Positions 47,725-58,611 of a stretch of DNA of 64,000 bases are shown piece by piece. The DNA comes from Albifimbria verrucaria (lineage: Eukaryota > Ascomycota > Sordariomycetes > Hypocreales > Stachybotryaceae): contig JAHREC010000041.1 of assembly GCA_020081605.1 (NCBI GenBank), positions 1-64,000 of the forward strand. Direction: 5' to 3'. A program made the translations under genes and the position numbers. Numbering within the stretch: the stretch's first letter is position 1; each line of letters begins with the position of its first letter. The notes below the pieces were generated by a model. The model had not been told where the DNA came from. It saw only the letters and a list, made by a program, of their open reading frames with translations, and did no database searches.

Positions 47725-48313
47725 GCTTCCAGAAGAACAGCACCAATAAACAATCGCTCTGCCCACTGGGTCGTGCATTTTGCATCGCAAGCACACCAGA
47801 ACTGAGCTCCTTATCCCTTTCCAGATGGTATTGTACTGCTGCGCTGTCTTATAAGTCATCAACTCCAGCTAACGTCTCTGCATAGAGAACGACAGGCAAT
47901 CGACATCTCCACTCAGCATCACTATAAAGTCCCAGTTGCGTGAATACATCACCTGCAGCTAAGGGCAAAAGGGTTCTCAGACCCGACACCTTATTTCGAA
48001 CATGACTCCCACATCGACCGTCGAGCTTTCACTACTTCACAACTCCCTGTAGGAAACTGTCCGAAACGCTGGTGTCTTCTCCACCATGCGACCAGTTCCG
48101 AGGGGTTTGACCGGCAAGAGTACAAGAATGGAAGCATAAGCCGTGTAAATGCATGACCGGGAGCGATGCGAGTACCTCAAAATCGCTACAATGCATTGGG
48201 CATCAAACGGCAATTGCGGTTTTGAGGATTCTACAGCCGATTTTATGGCTGATCTCGATTCCAGCTGTATAATTGGCGTGTATACTACTATTTTTCTCCA
48301 CGGCGCCAGAACG

Positions 48314-48339
48314 CTTTTTTTATTTTTATTTTTATTCAA
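48314..48339. repeat. TTTTTA simple repeat
   Basis: A T8 run followed by ATTTTT units in an otherwise balanced stretch. Confidence 0.7.
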
Positions 48340-50790
48340 CACTATCAGTATGCCGGACAACATTTACCTCGACGCAGCAAGAACATCTTAGCCTTCACTA
48401 CACCCGGCGGCGAGGATCAAGGCATGCTTTGACATCAGCCATTTGAGGACATTCGTGGTCCGCTATGTTATCAAATCTCTTGGCTTCTGTCCAGTCATGG
48501 GATGGCATCAGCTTTCATGATGGCCGGTTCTAACACCCTCATGTTGACGATCCTGTAAGGGATCTAATCAACTTCCTATCGTTACGAGAGACGCCTGGGT
48601 CTCTTTTAATCGACCTTGTTCTTTCCACCTACGCCACGCAAGATCACCCGAATAATCCACGAGTGTCATCACACTTACCCGCTGCCAAGTCACATTCTCC
48701 ATGAGTCGCAGCACAAACGGTGAATAAAAGTCGGGCTCTAAGCATTCCAAGTGGCTACGGGAGCAGTTTACGGGTGTAATTCCAATCCTGACGATGAAGC
48801 TACCCAACTCTGGAAGCTGGGTCAATGCAATGACGTCTTACGATCACTACGAATAATTGGCATCACTGTCCAGGATCAACGAATTTTGCCATGTTACGCG
48901 ACCACTAGCCGGCAGGACATGGCCTCACATCTATGGTCCATCAGTGACGGATGTTGCAACAATGCCTCATCGGCATCGTTGCTACGTGTATGAATATAAA
49001 GTTATGGATCGACACAAGACACCAAGCATTGATACGACTTTATGGCCTGTGGCCATTGGTACTCTTTCATTCGTTGTCTTTCCTTCTGCTTACTCTCAAA
49101 CTTCATTCTGTTCCAATAGGCGTTCAGGCGTGACACGGATTGAACAAGCGTTCCGGCCAAGAGTTTGTGGCATCATTTTGGAAGGCATTAGCAGAGACGA
49201 TATCTCCTTATCTCATTATTCTTTGGGGTTGTGGATTTCTTTCTATTTTCCTATTGTCCGGTTTGAATTACATGTACTACTGGTGGGAGTCTTTTTATCT
49301 TATTCATGTCTTTTTCTATGTATATACTGCAATTGCTTGAGGCTTGTATACCTTGAATGTATTCTCCACTCTCTTTCTGTAAGTCGAGTCCTCGTGAATG
49401 TGTTTTCTTCGGCAACCCTACGTGGCACTAGCAAACCTCAGTGACAACTCCACACTTCGGTCGGCCGCTGCACCGTCCTGACATGGGCATGCAGCTTACT
49501 CGGTGATTGCAACCGTTATTGCAAGTGAAATACCGTTGGAAACCATACTCCTTTCTTGCCATCAGCCATTCAAATTCTACTTTACTGTATTGACTTTGCG
49601 TTGCGTCCCCATTTTCGTCATCGAGACAACAGACGCGCTTATTCAATTATGGGGTACTTTGAAGAGTTTCATGGTCCAAATTGTGATGTTCTGGACACCC
49701 TCAACTCATGTGAAGTGGTGTTAACGCTCTGGAAACGAGGTTCTATTTGCGATAGAAGCATCTCGTGCTCCTTGTCTACGAATCCCTGGGTGCTAGGCAC
49801 AGCTGACATAGCACTTTTCTTTCATCGTTTCCATTCACCAACCCTTGTCTCATCACGATGCGATGAATCTCATCCCACTTGTTTAGGAGGCGACTTACGT
49901 CGCAACGACAAAGCAGGTACGATGGATTGATTCTATCCTCTGCATTGCCTGTACATATGCATTGTTCGCCATAATAGTTTATCTTTATCCCAAGCCTGAT
50001 TCTCTGGGAAACAATTCTCATCCCCGCACTTGGTTATGAACAGGTGCCTACCGCAAGAGAATCCTACCTGTGCTTGCTGGAAGAAGAACGTATCAGCGCA
50101 AGGATTCATTTGACCTCCACATATGCTGTGTAAGAGCTATCGTCTCATTGCATGGCCGCTCATGTGCTGTTGTCCTTTTTGCTGTAGTGCAAGCTGTGTC
50201 CGAGAATTGCAACACGAAGCTTAACAAGTTGCAAGGTATGAACTGACTACAGACAGAATGTGGGCAGGTACTCTTTGACTTTGAGCATGTTTGTTCAAGT
50301 ATAAAGTATTGCTTCTACGACTTAAATCCCTAATAGCACACGTGGTTAATAAAGTTTATCCGGCACTCGGGGGCTGGCTGTGTAGTGATTCCGTTCTTTG
50401 TCTACCCAACTTGAGGGCTCTATCAAGCTCAAATGCCCGTTCATGCTCAACATTGACAGCCCTCACATCAAAGCCGACGGATAAGAGCCTTAGTCTGTAT
50501 CGGGATGCCGCGCATTAAAGCCTGCTGCGCATCCGTTCCCTCAAACTCTTTCTCGATAGACGCTCAGTCATACCATGCCTTGCCCAGTCAAGGTGGCGCG
50601 TTGGGGTTTGTTGTTGCCTTATGGTCAAATCTCGTTACCAGAATAGCTATGACTATTGACTTCAGCTGCATCGACATCTTCTTCTGATAAATCTTGACGA
50701 CACTCTCATTATCCTAGGCTACCATACAAGAAGCGGCCATGAGCTGTGAAGTGCATCGGGCCAATATCAAACCGACAACCACTTGGTGCT

Positions 50791-51900
50791 TCATCGAGTC
50801 GAATTCCACGAGGTTTTGAGTTTCTTTCTTGGTCTGCCAGGCTCGCCTTTCGCCGAGCGCTTCTTGTGGGATGACTCGTAAAGTCCCAGGGCTATGGGCG
50901 CGACACGTCGCAGATAGGCCCTCAGACTCCCAGGTGGTGTCGGCAGGAGTGTCTCGGTAGCCAACCCACTGGACGCGGTACTGGGGCGGGTCGACGGTCG
51001 ATTCGAGGATACGGAAGACGTGAAATTCCTCGAGATCAGTAGCCTTTTCGCGACCGCCTAGGGCCTCCCAATACTCGAAGACCAAGTCGGGGACCTGGAG
51101 CTGCAGTTCGCGCTCGGGCTCCCAGCTCGTAGCAGTGCCCACCCACTGGACAAAGAAGTCGACGGTGGAAGTGTCCTTGTTGACGCGATGGGAGGCAAGA
51201 CGCTCGATCTCAAAGACGTTGTCGTCAGAGGCGGGACCAGGTTTGGCGGCTTCTTCTGTCGTCGAGGCTTCGCCGGTTCATCGTCAACAACACCGTTAGG
51301 TTTTGACTGACCAACCTTGCCTTGGGGCTGGCGGTTCTGCAGGTTTAGGCTGATCGGCGGGATTAGACTCGGAGACGTTCTTGTCAGACGCAAGAGGGGT
51401 TTCGGGGACCACTGAGTTGTTCTCGAGTTCCTTGTTGGATCTGGGCTCGTCCCCAGTGACCCTGAACTCCTCGTTCACAGTGACGTGAGCACCAGCGTCG
51501 GATCGTTTTGTCGCGTTCTGGGCATTATTTTCGGCGGCCTTGACTCTGCCAGACCTCCTTCTGGTGACATCGTTCTGGTGACCTGTCTCCGGCGAGGTTC
51601 CTCCTGGCCATCTTCTCGAACAAGGTCAGTGTGCTGGCACACAGTTTTAGTTCGAATGCTTCAAGTTGAAGCCAATCTCACTTCGCAACGAATGTAGGAA
51701 ATTGAAAGCTGTTATCGTTGTCGTAGGGCTTGAGTGAGCCCGGTTGTTCGTGGGTGGATTCGCGACGCGATGGTAGGAGGTACGGGCGCGAACGCGCTTG
51801 GCCTTCAAGGATCCCGGAGATTTAGCCAATGGCGAAGACTTATGCGAGACGCGGTGGAGCTGATGCGATCTCACGAAGCTGGGAGGTTGCTACGGGCGAA
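50791..51900 (-). CDS. Tandem chromodomain protein, frame-broken
   Basis: Fungal protein with two chromodomains, likely chromatin-bound. Domain 1 reads NVFEIERLASHRVNKDTSTV, DFFVQWVGTATSWEPERELQ and LVFEYWEALGGR (about 51240-51050). Domain 2 reads FHVFRILESTVDPPQYRVQW, VGYRDTPADTTWESE (about 51020-50930). The aromatic cage-type residues F, W and W are present in both. One base near 50925 shifts the frame, after which RRVAPIALGLYESSHKKR and KGEPGRPRKKLKTSW, the usual basic C-terminus, end at the stop at 50791-50793. Upstream, an acidic/basic low-complexity N-terminus lies in three frames (about 51240-51870: NKELENNSVVPETPLASDKN, SKPNGVVDDEPAKPRRQKK, SPGSLKAKRVRARTSYHRV), so the start is not fixed. 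No retroelement integrase sits upstream, so it is not a retroelement chromodomain. Confidence 0.75.
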
Positions 51901-52557
51901 TTAATCTTTTCGGGGCGTAAAAAATAGAGTACAACAGTCATAGGCTGCAGTAGATTCTATGGCCAGACAATCAATTGACCAGGCAGCAGCGCGGGGCACG
52001 GACACAATAGCCTGAGGTTGGGAAGCAACCTGCATAACGATTGGTGGGCGAATGAAACACGATTCGTGATCGCAGCAATAGCTATCGCAAAAGATAAGCA
52101 TGCCTGCCGTGCTGGGTTTCAAGGCAAGGCTATGGCAACAAAGAATGCGCTGTCCGATGAAGCACCTCATGTCAGGATCGAGATATCATTTTCTTTGGGC
52201 TCTTAAAGATTCACGACCTTTTTCATTCATCGGGTAGAGTCTCGTTCAAGATCAATTTCAGATTCGTACAGTACTGTATCCCGCCATTTATTTATCGTCA
52301 GCCTTGCCCAACTTCTTGCACATCTTTGGGGTTACACCTAGGTTAATTCCGGATGTTCATTTAATCCTTTGCGGGGCTAAAATGAACGGTTAAGGTACAG
52401 ACTATTTATTCCAAACTCCCATAAAATCCATGATTTAAATGACCGCCATTATACCGCATAATGATCCTTCATGTTGCATTCTTGTGCTCGGGATATCTTC
52501 AAGTGTCGTTGCATTGTAAATCCCAATCTCATCTTTGCTTTTAAGCTTTAACTTTCT
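51901..52557. other. Intergenic, nothing recognised
   Basis: Spacer between the chromodomain gene and the coiled-coil gene; no signature found on either strand. Confidence 0.45.
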
Positions 52558-52947
52558 TCATTTTCTTTTTAATTGCTCTTCAAGTTCGTGAATCCTTCCT
52601 TGATACCGAAGCAGTAGTTCGTTCAGTCTTGCGCATTCCTGCGCCATGTTGGCCTTCATGGCTTGTTTTTCCTCTTGCAACTCAAGGTATTCTTGTAATA
52701 ATTTGTCGTAGTACTGTTTTACCCTTTCAAGATCTGCTCGAGTATGCTCGAGTGATCTTTCCACGCTGACTCGCGATACTGTATCGCTTCTTGCTCGTGT
52801 TCCTTGGGGGCTAGGCTACTTAGAGTCAGCGCCGTCGCGCCAAAGTAGATAGTTGTTCATTACCTGCGGTGGGGACTCCTCTGGCACAGGACTAGTGTAT
52901 TGATCCTTGACTGGATCATAGGCTACTTTTCCACCTCGAGTAGTCAT
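52558..52947 (-). CDS. Small coiled-coil protein, 113 residues
   Basis: A complete two-exon gene with no frame damage. The ATG at 52947 encodes MTTRGGKVAYDPVKDQYTSP and VPEESPPQ (28 codons, exon 52864-52947). A 48-bp phase-0 intron (52816-52863; donor GTAATG, branch GCTGAC, acceptor AAGTAG) leads to PSPQGTRARSDTVSRVSVER and then a long heptad helix (ADLERVKQYYDKLLQEYLEL, QEEKQAMKANMAQECARLNE, LLLRYQGRIHELEEQL) ending in KRK and TGA. It predicts one continuous coiled coil of about 75 residues, likely a dimerisation or scaffold protein. No family recognised. The neighbouring gene upstream is also coiled coil, so the two may act together; that is inference. Confidence 0.7.
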
Positions 52948-53588
52948 TGGGGATTGATGGGCTGATACAGTATTTGTGATCGCTGAAGAACGCTTCCATT
53001 TACTCAGGTCTTTTCAGCCCAGTGAGTTACATACGCTGTACTTATACACACAAGTCTTCGGAGCAGTCATCGGCAATGAACATCCTCAAATGCAAGATGT
53101 AGGAGACATTTCACAATCTCCACAACACTGAATGGAACCTGCCGGGTGGGGGATAAACTTTCGCTTGAGAGTGGCTGACTTTCATATCACGCACTTCATC
53201 CCACCCACCAACTGCAGCTAGGAATATCAATTTACAGATCTCCTGCTGATGGTCACGGACCAGTTTAAGCCATGCAGATCATTTCGACCCACAGATCCAA
53301 TGCAGCATGGGGCATGGGGGCCATGTTCGCACCATGCTGGAGTGGATCGTGTAAATACGTCGAGCGGGTCGTACACTTACGGTCAACCAACCATGAGCTA
53401 AGAGCATTGAGAGTCGTATGTTCTATCTCCACCGTCATCTTCTGCGTGAAATGCAAGAATAGCAAGGATGGGTATATGTGTATTTTCTCATTACTCTCGA
53501 TTTGTAAAATGCGGTATTGTACAGGTTTCCAGAATTGTATGTAGTCTTCAACTTCAAGCATCATGATGTATTTGATCTTTCCTCAAGC
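52948..53588. other. Intergenic, nothing recognised
   Basis: Upstream of the small coiled-coil gene and downstream of the next; no conserved frame found. Confidence 0.45.
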
Positions 53589-54590
53589 TTATCGCTTCCG
53601 CCGAGCTCTTTTCGGCTGACTCTTCCCTATTCTGTTGCCCTTTGCCCTTTGCTTTTGCTGACTGTTCATGGCAGCCTTTGCTCGCGTCACAGGTCCCTCT
53701 GCTGGCCTAGGAACCGTAGGACCTTTACCTTTGCTGACCTGTCCTCCGCCAAAGTGCTCTTTGAGGACCTGCACAAGTTCTTCCATTGTAAAGTCTCTCG
53801 GGTTACTGTCCGTTTGCCCATTTATCTCCTCTCCTATAGGGCTCCTCGGTGCCGCTTCGGATGCCATATTGTCATTTTTCTTGCTAGCTATTTCTTCCAT
53901 CATGAACTTAAGTTCCTGCATTGCATCTTGCAAAGCAGCCACTTTTCCACATAATTCTTTGACGTTGTTGTCAGTTTCCACGGTGTGCCTATGTACATTG
54001 GAAATAGTCTGACTGAAGGCTTTTTCCGGTCTTCTGGAGAGCTTCTCTGGTTACTTCTGAATCTTTCGTATTCTGGTTCAACGCTTCAGCAATAGATGCC
54101 GGTAATAAAGCAGGCAATGGTATAGCTATCTTGCGTCCAGGTGTTGGCGTTCCGGACCGTGCATTATTTGGCAACGGTATGGGCTTTTCTGCTGAAGAGG
54201 GTGCGGGTGGCAGGTAGGTAGGTAGAGATGGGTGGTGTATTTGCCTCTGAAGCATTGGGCCTGCATTCGGGGAGCTGAGCTCCTGTTTTGCGGGTGAACA
54301 TGTGGGACCTTGATCAGGCGAATATGATGGGCTAGAGGCGGAACACCATGTGTCGGATAGATGTGCGCTTGACCGCCGGGAGTTATTGGGATATAGTGCT
54401 TCATGAGTAGATAATGAGTTCGACTTTTTCCGTCTAAAGACAATTTGTGAGAATGATGAGCGGACGTGCTCTGACCATTGTCGTCGCGATGCTTTTGTAC
54501 TTAACTGACGGTATTTGGCCTTGACTCGATTTGTCCAAGAGAGGGGCCATAGTGAAGATACTGGAAAGCGTTGTGAATTCAGTAGTTACT
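53589..54590 (-). CDS. Coiled-coil protein with basic tail, frame-broken
   Basis: About 330 residues, unknown family. The open frame starts near 54590 after a probable acceptor (TTTCCAG); reading order: SLWPLSWTNRVKAKYRQLST, KASRRQWSEHVRSSFSQIVF, a Ser/Pro-rich linker (SPAKQELSSPNAGPMLQRQI, PLPNNARSGTPTPGRKIAIP), LPALLPASIAEALNQNTKDS, then, after a one-base shift at about 54030, EKAFSQTISNVHRHTVETDN and a coiled coil (NVKELCGKVAALQDAMQELK), DFTMEELVQVLKEHFGGGQ and a Lys/Arg-rich end (PKRARRKR). The final basic block looks like a nuclear localisation signal. The true start codon and first exon are not found; a short exon upstream of 54600 is likely. A role with the coiled-coil neighbour is possible but unproven. 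Confidence 0.55.
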
Positions 54591-54599
54591 CCACAAATG

Positions 54600-55958
54600 T
54601 GGACAGCATCGAGCAAAAGTGAAGGTCGATTGTAAAATGAAAATGAAATGAACTAACGGTTGTGGGCCCCATGGAGCGTGGGCGGGTTCGATTCCTCATT
54701 ACACGCATTAGCGCTGTGATATGAAGGGTTGTTCTCCATCGCGTGCCATGGCATGCCACCGGTCTGGCCCTGGGGCCGGTCTTAACGGCGTTGGCTCAGG
54801 AGCTGGTGCGACAGACTTTGGATGGCAGGGGCATGCTCTCACAAAACAATGAGCCGATCCTACAGTACAAGCATATATTGTAGTACTGTAGCGACGTTCA
54901 TACAGCGACGTTCATACGGCGTTAACCATCTTTGAACATAAGAGAGGCTGGCACTTTGGTGAAGGAATGGACAGTCTGATTTCGCCTGTGTAAAGGGGTG
55001 GTAGGAGAACACTTCAACAAGGTTGCACGGCCCTGGCTCTGACAATGAATTCAAGCATGTCAAAACAATCGTCTCTATAGGCCGTTGGCAAACTAACAAG
55101 TTCTATTCTCGCTGCTTATTTATGTACTGCCAGGCTCACTATGCCTTCCCATCATGGTCACTCAACCTTACAGACACGCACTAGTACGGGTATATCGCAA
55201 CTTTACGGTGTTACTATACATAACAAATGACCATAATATATGCAGCAATTGAACATACCATTCATGCTTCGCACACGCTCTAGTAGCTGTCATAGCTCGA
55301 CATCCGTTGACAGCCTGGTGCAGATCGTGATCACGCCCAGTGCTCCAGGGTAGCCCACTTGCATTGCGACAGGGAGCGACCTGGAGCATCTGGTGGGCAA
55401 GGTTGATGTACCGTGTTAAGAAGCGAGTTAGAAAGCGTTCCCACGAAAAATGAATTCGTATTGTCTACGTTCAGTATTCCAGTTTTGTATTGTATGTACA
55501 GTAGCACACTTTATTGAATGAGAGCGGTTGTTTATCGTCCGTGAGACCACGAAGATAGAGGCACCGCCATCATGCCGCTATTAGGTCATGTTTCCTATGA
55601 ATATCGTCGTATAATCTTCCACGCGGCTTCATCTCTGTGAAAAAGCATTCAACTCATGGAACTAGCAACAAGAAACATGCAAGGCGTCACACCGTCGCTG
55701 TAGAGTAATCAGATCGTGATGTATTGGCGTATGCTCAAATAAAGCGCTCAACTGACCTTTGTGCCTCTTGACAAATTTTTTTTTCATAATACTTGACTTC
55801 ATTATCTATTTATTTTTTTGCTCATTTGTATTCTTGTTATTTTAACAACAAACTAGTGCCATACCGTAAAATATATGAATAAACAACCCATTTGTTGTCT
55901 CTGACATTGACTTGACGCTTCCATACGCATGCCCTCCCCACCACGACACAGTTCAAGT
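54600..55958. other. Intergenic, nothing recognised
   Basis: No supported gene; minus frames at 54860-55099 and 55168-55389 lack signatures. The right end is the 3' flank of the cysteine-rich gene. Confidence 0.45.
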
Positions 55959-56174
55959 TCAACACACACAATAAGATGACGCTTTGCGCTGAACGCAACA
56001 AGTAGGTCCACCACATTTGGCCGAAAGATGCCATTGTCCCATGTTATCGCAGTTATATATTGCGCCGTCCGGCGCTGGAGCACCATCCCGGTTTCCACAT
56101 GCGTATTGGCCGTAATTGCACGCCAGTGCTGCAGTGGCCAATCCTAATGAAGCTATGATATGGCTTAAATACAT
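55959..56174 (-). CDS. Small secreted cysteine-rich protein
   Basis: Complete 71-residue frame from the ATG at 56174. Residues 1-19 (MYLSHIIASLGLATAALA) form a signal peptide with a likely cut after ALA, and the mature part of about 52 residues starts CNYGQYACGN and contains eight cysteines: C, C, C, C, CC, C, C (ending TCC...YCVC), enough for four disulfides. The middle GQWHLSAKCGGPTCC is reminiscent of small fungal secreted proteins, some of which act as effectors; no specific role can be claimed. An upstream ATG 44 codons earlier in the same frame would bury the signal peptide and is not used here. The frame is intact. Confidence 0.7.
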   Translation of the reverse strand: MYLSHIIASLGLATAALACNYGQYACGNRDGAPAPDGAIYNCDNMGQWHLSAKCGGPTCCVQRKASSYCVC

Positions 56175-56918
56175 AGTCGATATGTAGGACCCTAATCTTC
56201 TGAGAGAGTTAATGGAGAAATTTCCTTTCACAAGGGGGACTCTGCTGTCGTAACAAGGCTGGGTAGTAACACTCTCTTTATAATGAGCCGAAGGGGCACT
56301 TGTCAAACGTGGTGGCTGAATGTATGTATGCGACTGTGTGTCATTTCACCGGCATAGACTCTATTTCCGCCTCCCTCCAGCCCTCCTTTCCCTCCCTCTT
56401 CCTCCAGTGTGTGGGTGGCTTTGGTGGGTATCCATCGTGACTCCGTTTTCGCAAACACACTAGGTCAGACCAGCCCACTTGATGGACAACTAGTGGTCTA
56501 AACAATATAAGCTACGTAGTATGAATATATGGAGGCTGTATTCAGTTTGGATTTCTGTTTAACGGGGCTTGGTTCAAGTCATACGGATCTGTTTTGATCG
56601 CTCGATAGACGGTTGTGAAGTGTGAGCCCAATGTGTGTAATGTTACAATTTATGCTCTACGCAGAGTACTGAAGAATCCGTACAACCCTACATAGCTAGC
56701 TCAGTCAAAACTTGGCACACTGGACCATGAAATCGTGTGCACAAGCAAGAGGTTGGCAAATAGGTGACCAGTCCAGATCGCTCAAGGCTTTAGTTGACAT
56801 CTTGTCATAGGAAACTTTGCACGATCGAAAATGATTGACTATGGACAAATTAAACGATTGTGTAGGATAGCTGAAAAGAAAGCATCAGCTGCCTCAAAAT
56901 CACACGGTCCGCGCTCCC
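56175..56918. other. Upstream of cysteine-rich gene, nothing recognised
   Basis: Contains the likely promoter of the secreted protein gene. No other coding signature. Confidence 0.45.
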
Positions 56919-57493
56919 TTAGTACTTTTCAGAAGCGCATAGTGTGGCTCCAGATGTGCAGATGGCGGCATTCCTTTCCTCTCTGGACCGCACGGGAGAT
57001 ATCAGGTATATGCCATACAGCGATTTAATGGGAAAGAAAATTGCGTTTTCATCGAGCGAGTGCCCTTGATCAATGAACATCTCATAGCGAACGAGGTTGT
57101 CTTCGAGATGGTCCGAAATGAAAAGTCCGTGAGCTATGGCCCTCTCCACCTCTGAGCTGACGATAGACCAAACAAACTCCCATGTAATTCTTCACTCTTC
57201 TCCGGGTAGCCGTGAAGTCGAAACGCATGTTATTTTCCACCGCTCGTCCGAGATGATGTATTGGTCACTTCCACATAGTGCATTATAGCTTCGCCGGTCG
57301 TGATAAATAGATTCGGCGCCTCTTTGATTGGCCACCAAAATGACACGATATGCACAACATGGTAAGCACTTTGTAAGCGCTATATGGTGTCGTCCGTGTG
57401 GAAGCTCAATATCAGCGCCACATAAGCATGATGGCAACTTGAAGAGTGTTCAAATTGAGCTTCGCGGTACGTAAGCTACCACTGGCATGTGCC
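56919..57493 (-). CDS. Hypothetical protein, unknown family
   Basis: The ATG at 57493 opens MAHASGSLRTAKLNLNTLQ; after a one-base shift the frame reads LPSCLCGADIELPHGRHHIA, LTKCLPCCAYRVILVANQRG and DQYIISDERWKITCVSTSRL. An in-frame TGA follows at 57192-57194; either a short GT-AG intron of 39 bp (about 57152-57190) or a real stop is present, since the same frame continues as SEVERAIAHGLFISDHLEDN, LVRYEMFIDQGHSLDENAIF and FPIKSLYGIYLISPV to 56919. About 185 residues. The clustered Cys/His (CLCG, HGRHH, CLPCC) could bind metal, but no known finger pattern fits. No family recognised. Confidence 0.45.
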
Positions 57494-57495
57494 AT

Positions 57496-58212
57496 TTATC
57501 TTAGGTTTGAGCAACCTTCCACAGCATCCATGACGCATTCAACTTGAGTAGTTGGCTCTGCTTCCTCGGATGGAGAGATGTTGTCATAAACTTCTCCCAT
57601 GGCAGGCGAGTGCTCATTGGAAATTCCATTCCCAGGAACCGAGTGATGATCTTGATAACCAGCACCAGGGTGTTGGGTCAACTGTTCTACTATGTATAAT
57701 CTCTGCTCGACCAGCGCCAGATACTCCAACGCGTCACCAAGCTGTTTCTTGAGGTCGGTAAGGGGTCTGAAACGTACGAAGTTTCAGCAGGCTTTTGTAC
57801 AATGATATCCTGCCTCTGTCGCTGCGGTTGAGGGAAAAAGGACGGCGTGGATACAAATACCTTCCCTTACCATATGCTTGACGTTGAGAAGTTTGGCTTG
57901 AAGAACAAGGTCAGCCCGACAGCGCTCGCCTCTGCACAAGGAGCCGTTGAGAACTGCAATGGGCGGGTTAACGGCTGTAGATGAGCGAAGCGTGAGCTCC
58001 AAGATTGTGTACTGACCCTGTGATATATGGCGATCCAAATACCTCTTCTTGCTATACGTTCTGGTACAACCAGGGCATCGGACTTTTTCAGTTGCGCGTC
58101 TAGATGCCCCGGGAGGGCCTACAGGACCGCCATTTCCGTTCAAGACGATCGGAAAATCTGTAGTGATAGTGCTTTCTATTGACATGGGCTGAGCCGACAT
58201 ATCGGAGAGCAT
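57496..58212 (-). CDS. Zinc-finger-like small protein, exon structure unsure
   Basis: The ATG at 58212 opens MLSDMSAQPMSIESTITTDF. At about residues 47-63 the motif VRCPGCTRTYSKKRYLDRHI gives the first half of a C2H2 finger (C-x2-C-x12-H); the second His is missing or lies past an intron, since a donor-like GGTCAGT follows at about 58015. The next part (LNVKHMVREGICIHAVLF) may be retained intron or a second exon. The end of the gene may be TDLKKQLGDALEYLALVEQR, LYIVEQLTQHPGAGYQDHHS and an acidic tail to the stop at 57496, reached through another frame change at about 57790. About 200 residues. A DNA- or RNA-binding role is possible. Exact exons are unsure. Confidence 0.45.
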
Positions 58213-58611
58213 CAAGCAGGCTTATCTTTATTGAAATGAGGCGTTTGGGGTGGGAGGACGTTGTGGTGATGCCTGAGGATTGTGGTTTTGTTTTCTCGTG
58301 TATAAGCATAGATATACACAAGTCGAAAGAGAAGACAAATTACAACCAAAGAAATCATGTACCAAGACTGATTCTTCAGTCAGCGACTGTATAGCGCTGC
58401 AATGTATCGTGAGGTAGGTATGTGAGCACCGATTGCGGGCTATTGGTAGACGAGCATTGTGTCTTAAGTAGGCAATACTGTACTGTACAGCAACAGATCT
58501 GTTATAAAGTTCACAAGCTCATTGGCATTACATTTGTGGATATCAAGTCACTCCCGGATATCACACCAAAGCATAGCGCTATACGTTCTTACAGGATCAT
58601 GTGGACAACTA
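58213..58611. other. Intergenic between divergent genes
   Basis: Bidirectional upstream space between the zinc-finger-like gene and the tandem BRCT-like array; nothing specific recognised. Confidence 0.45.

Larger units (their letters stand above)
45995..50790. other. Long stretch without supported genes
   Basis: Nearly 4.8 kb with only short frames and no recognised domain. It contains a TATA-like TCTATATAAG at about 47500 not followed by a convincing coding frame, a perfect 14-bp inverted repeat at 47686-47724 and AT-rich simple repeats at 46876-46908 and 48314-48339. Confidence 0.4.

Noticed and set aside
50791..51900. Chromodomain as part of a Ty3-type retrotransposon
   Set aside because: No integrase, RNase H or long terminal repeat is found upstream, and two chromodomains in series do not fit.
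54655..54705. GGGTTCGATTCC resembling a tRNA T-arm
   Set aside because: The neighbouring bases do not pair into a T-stem and no acceptor or anticodon arm can be built.
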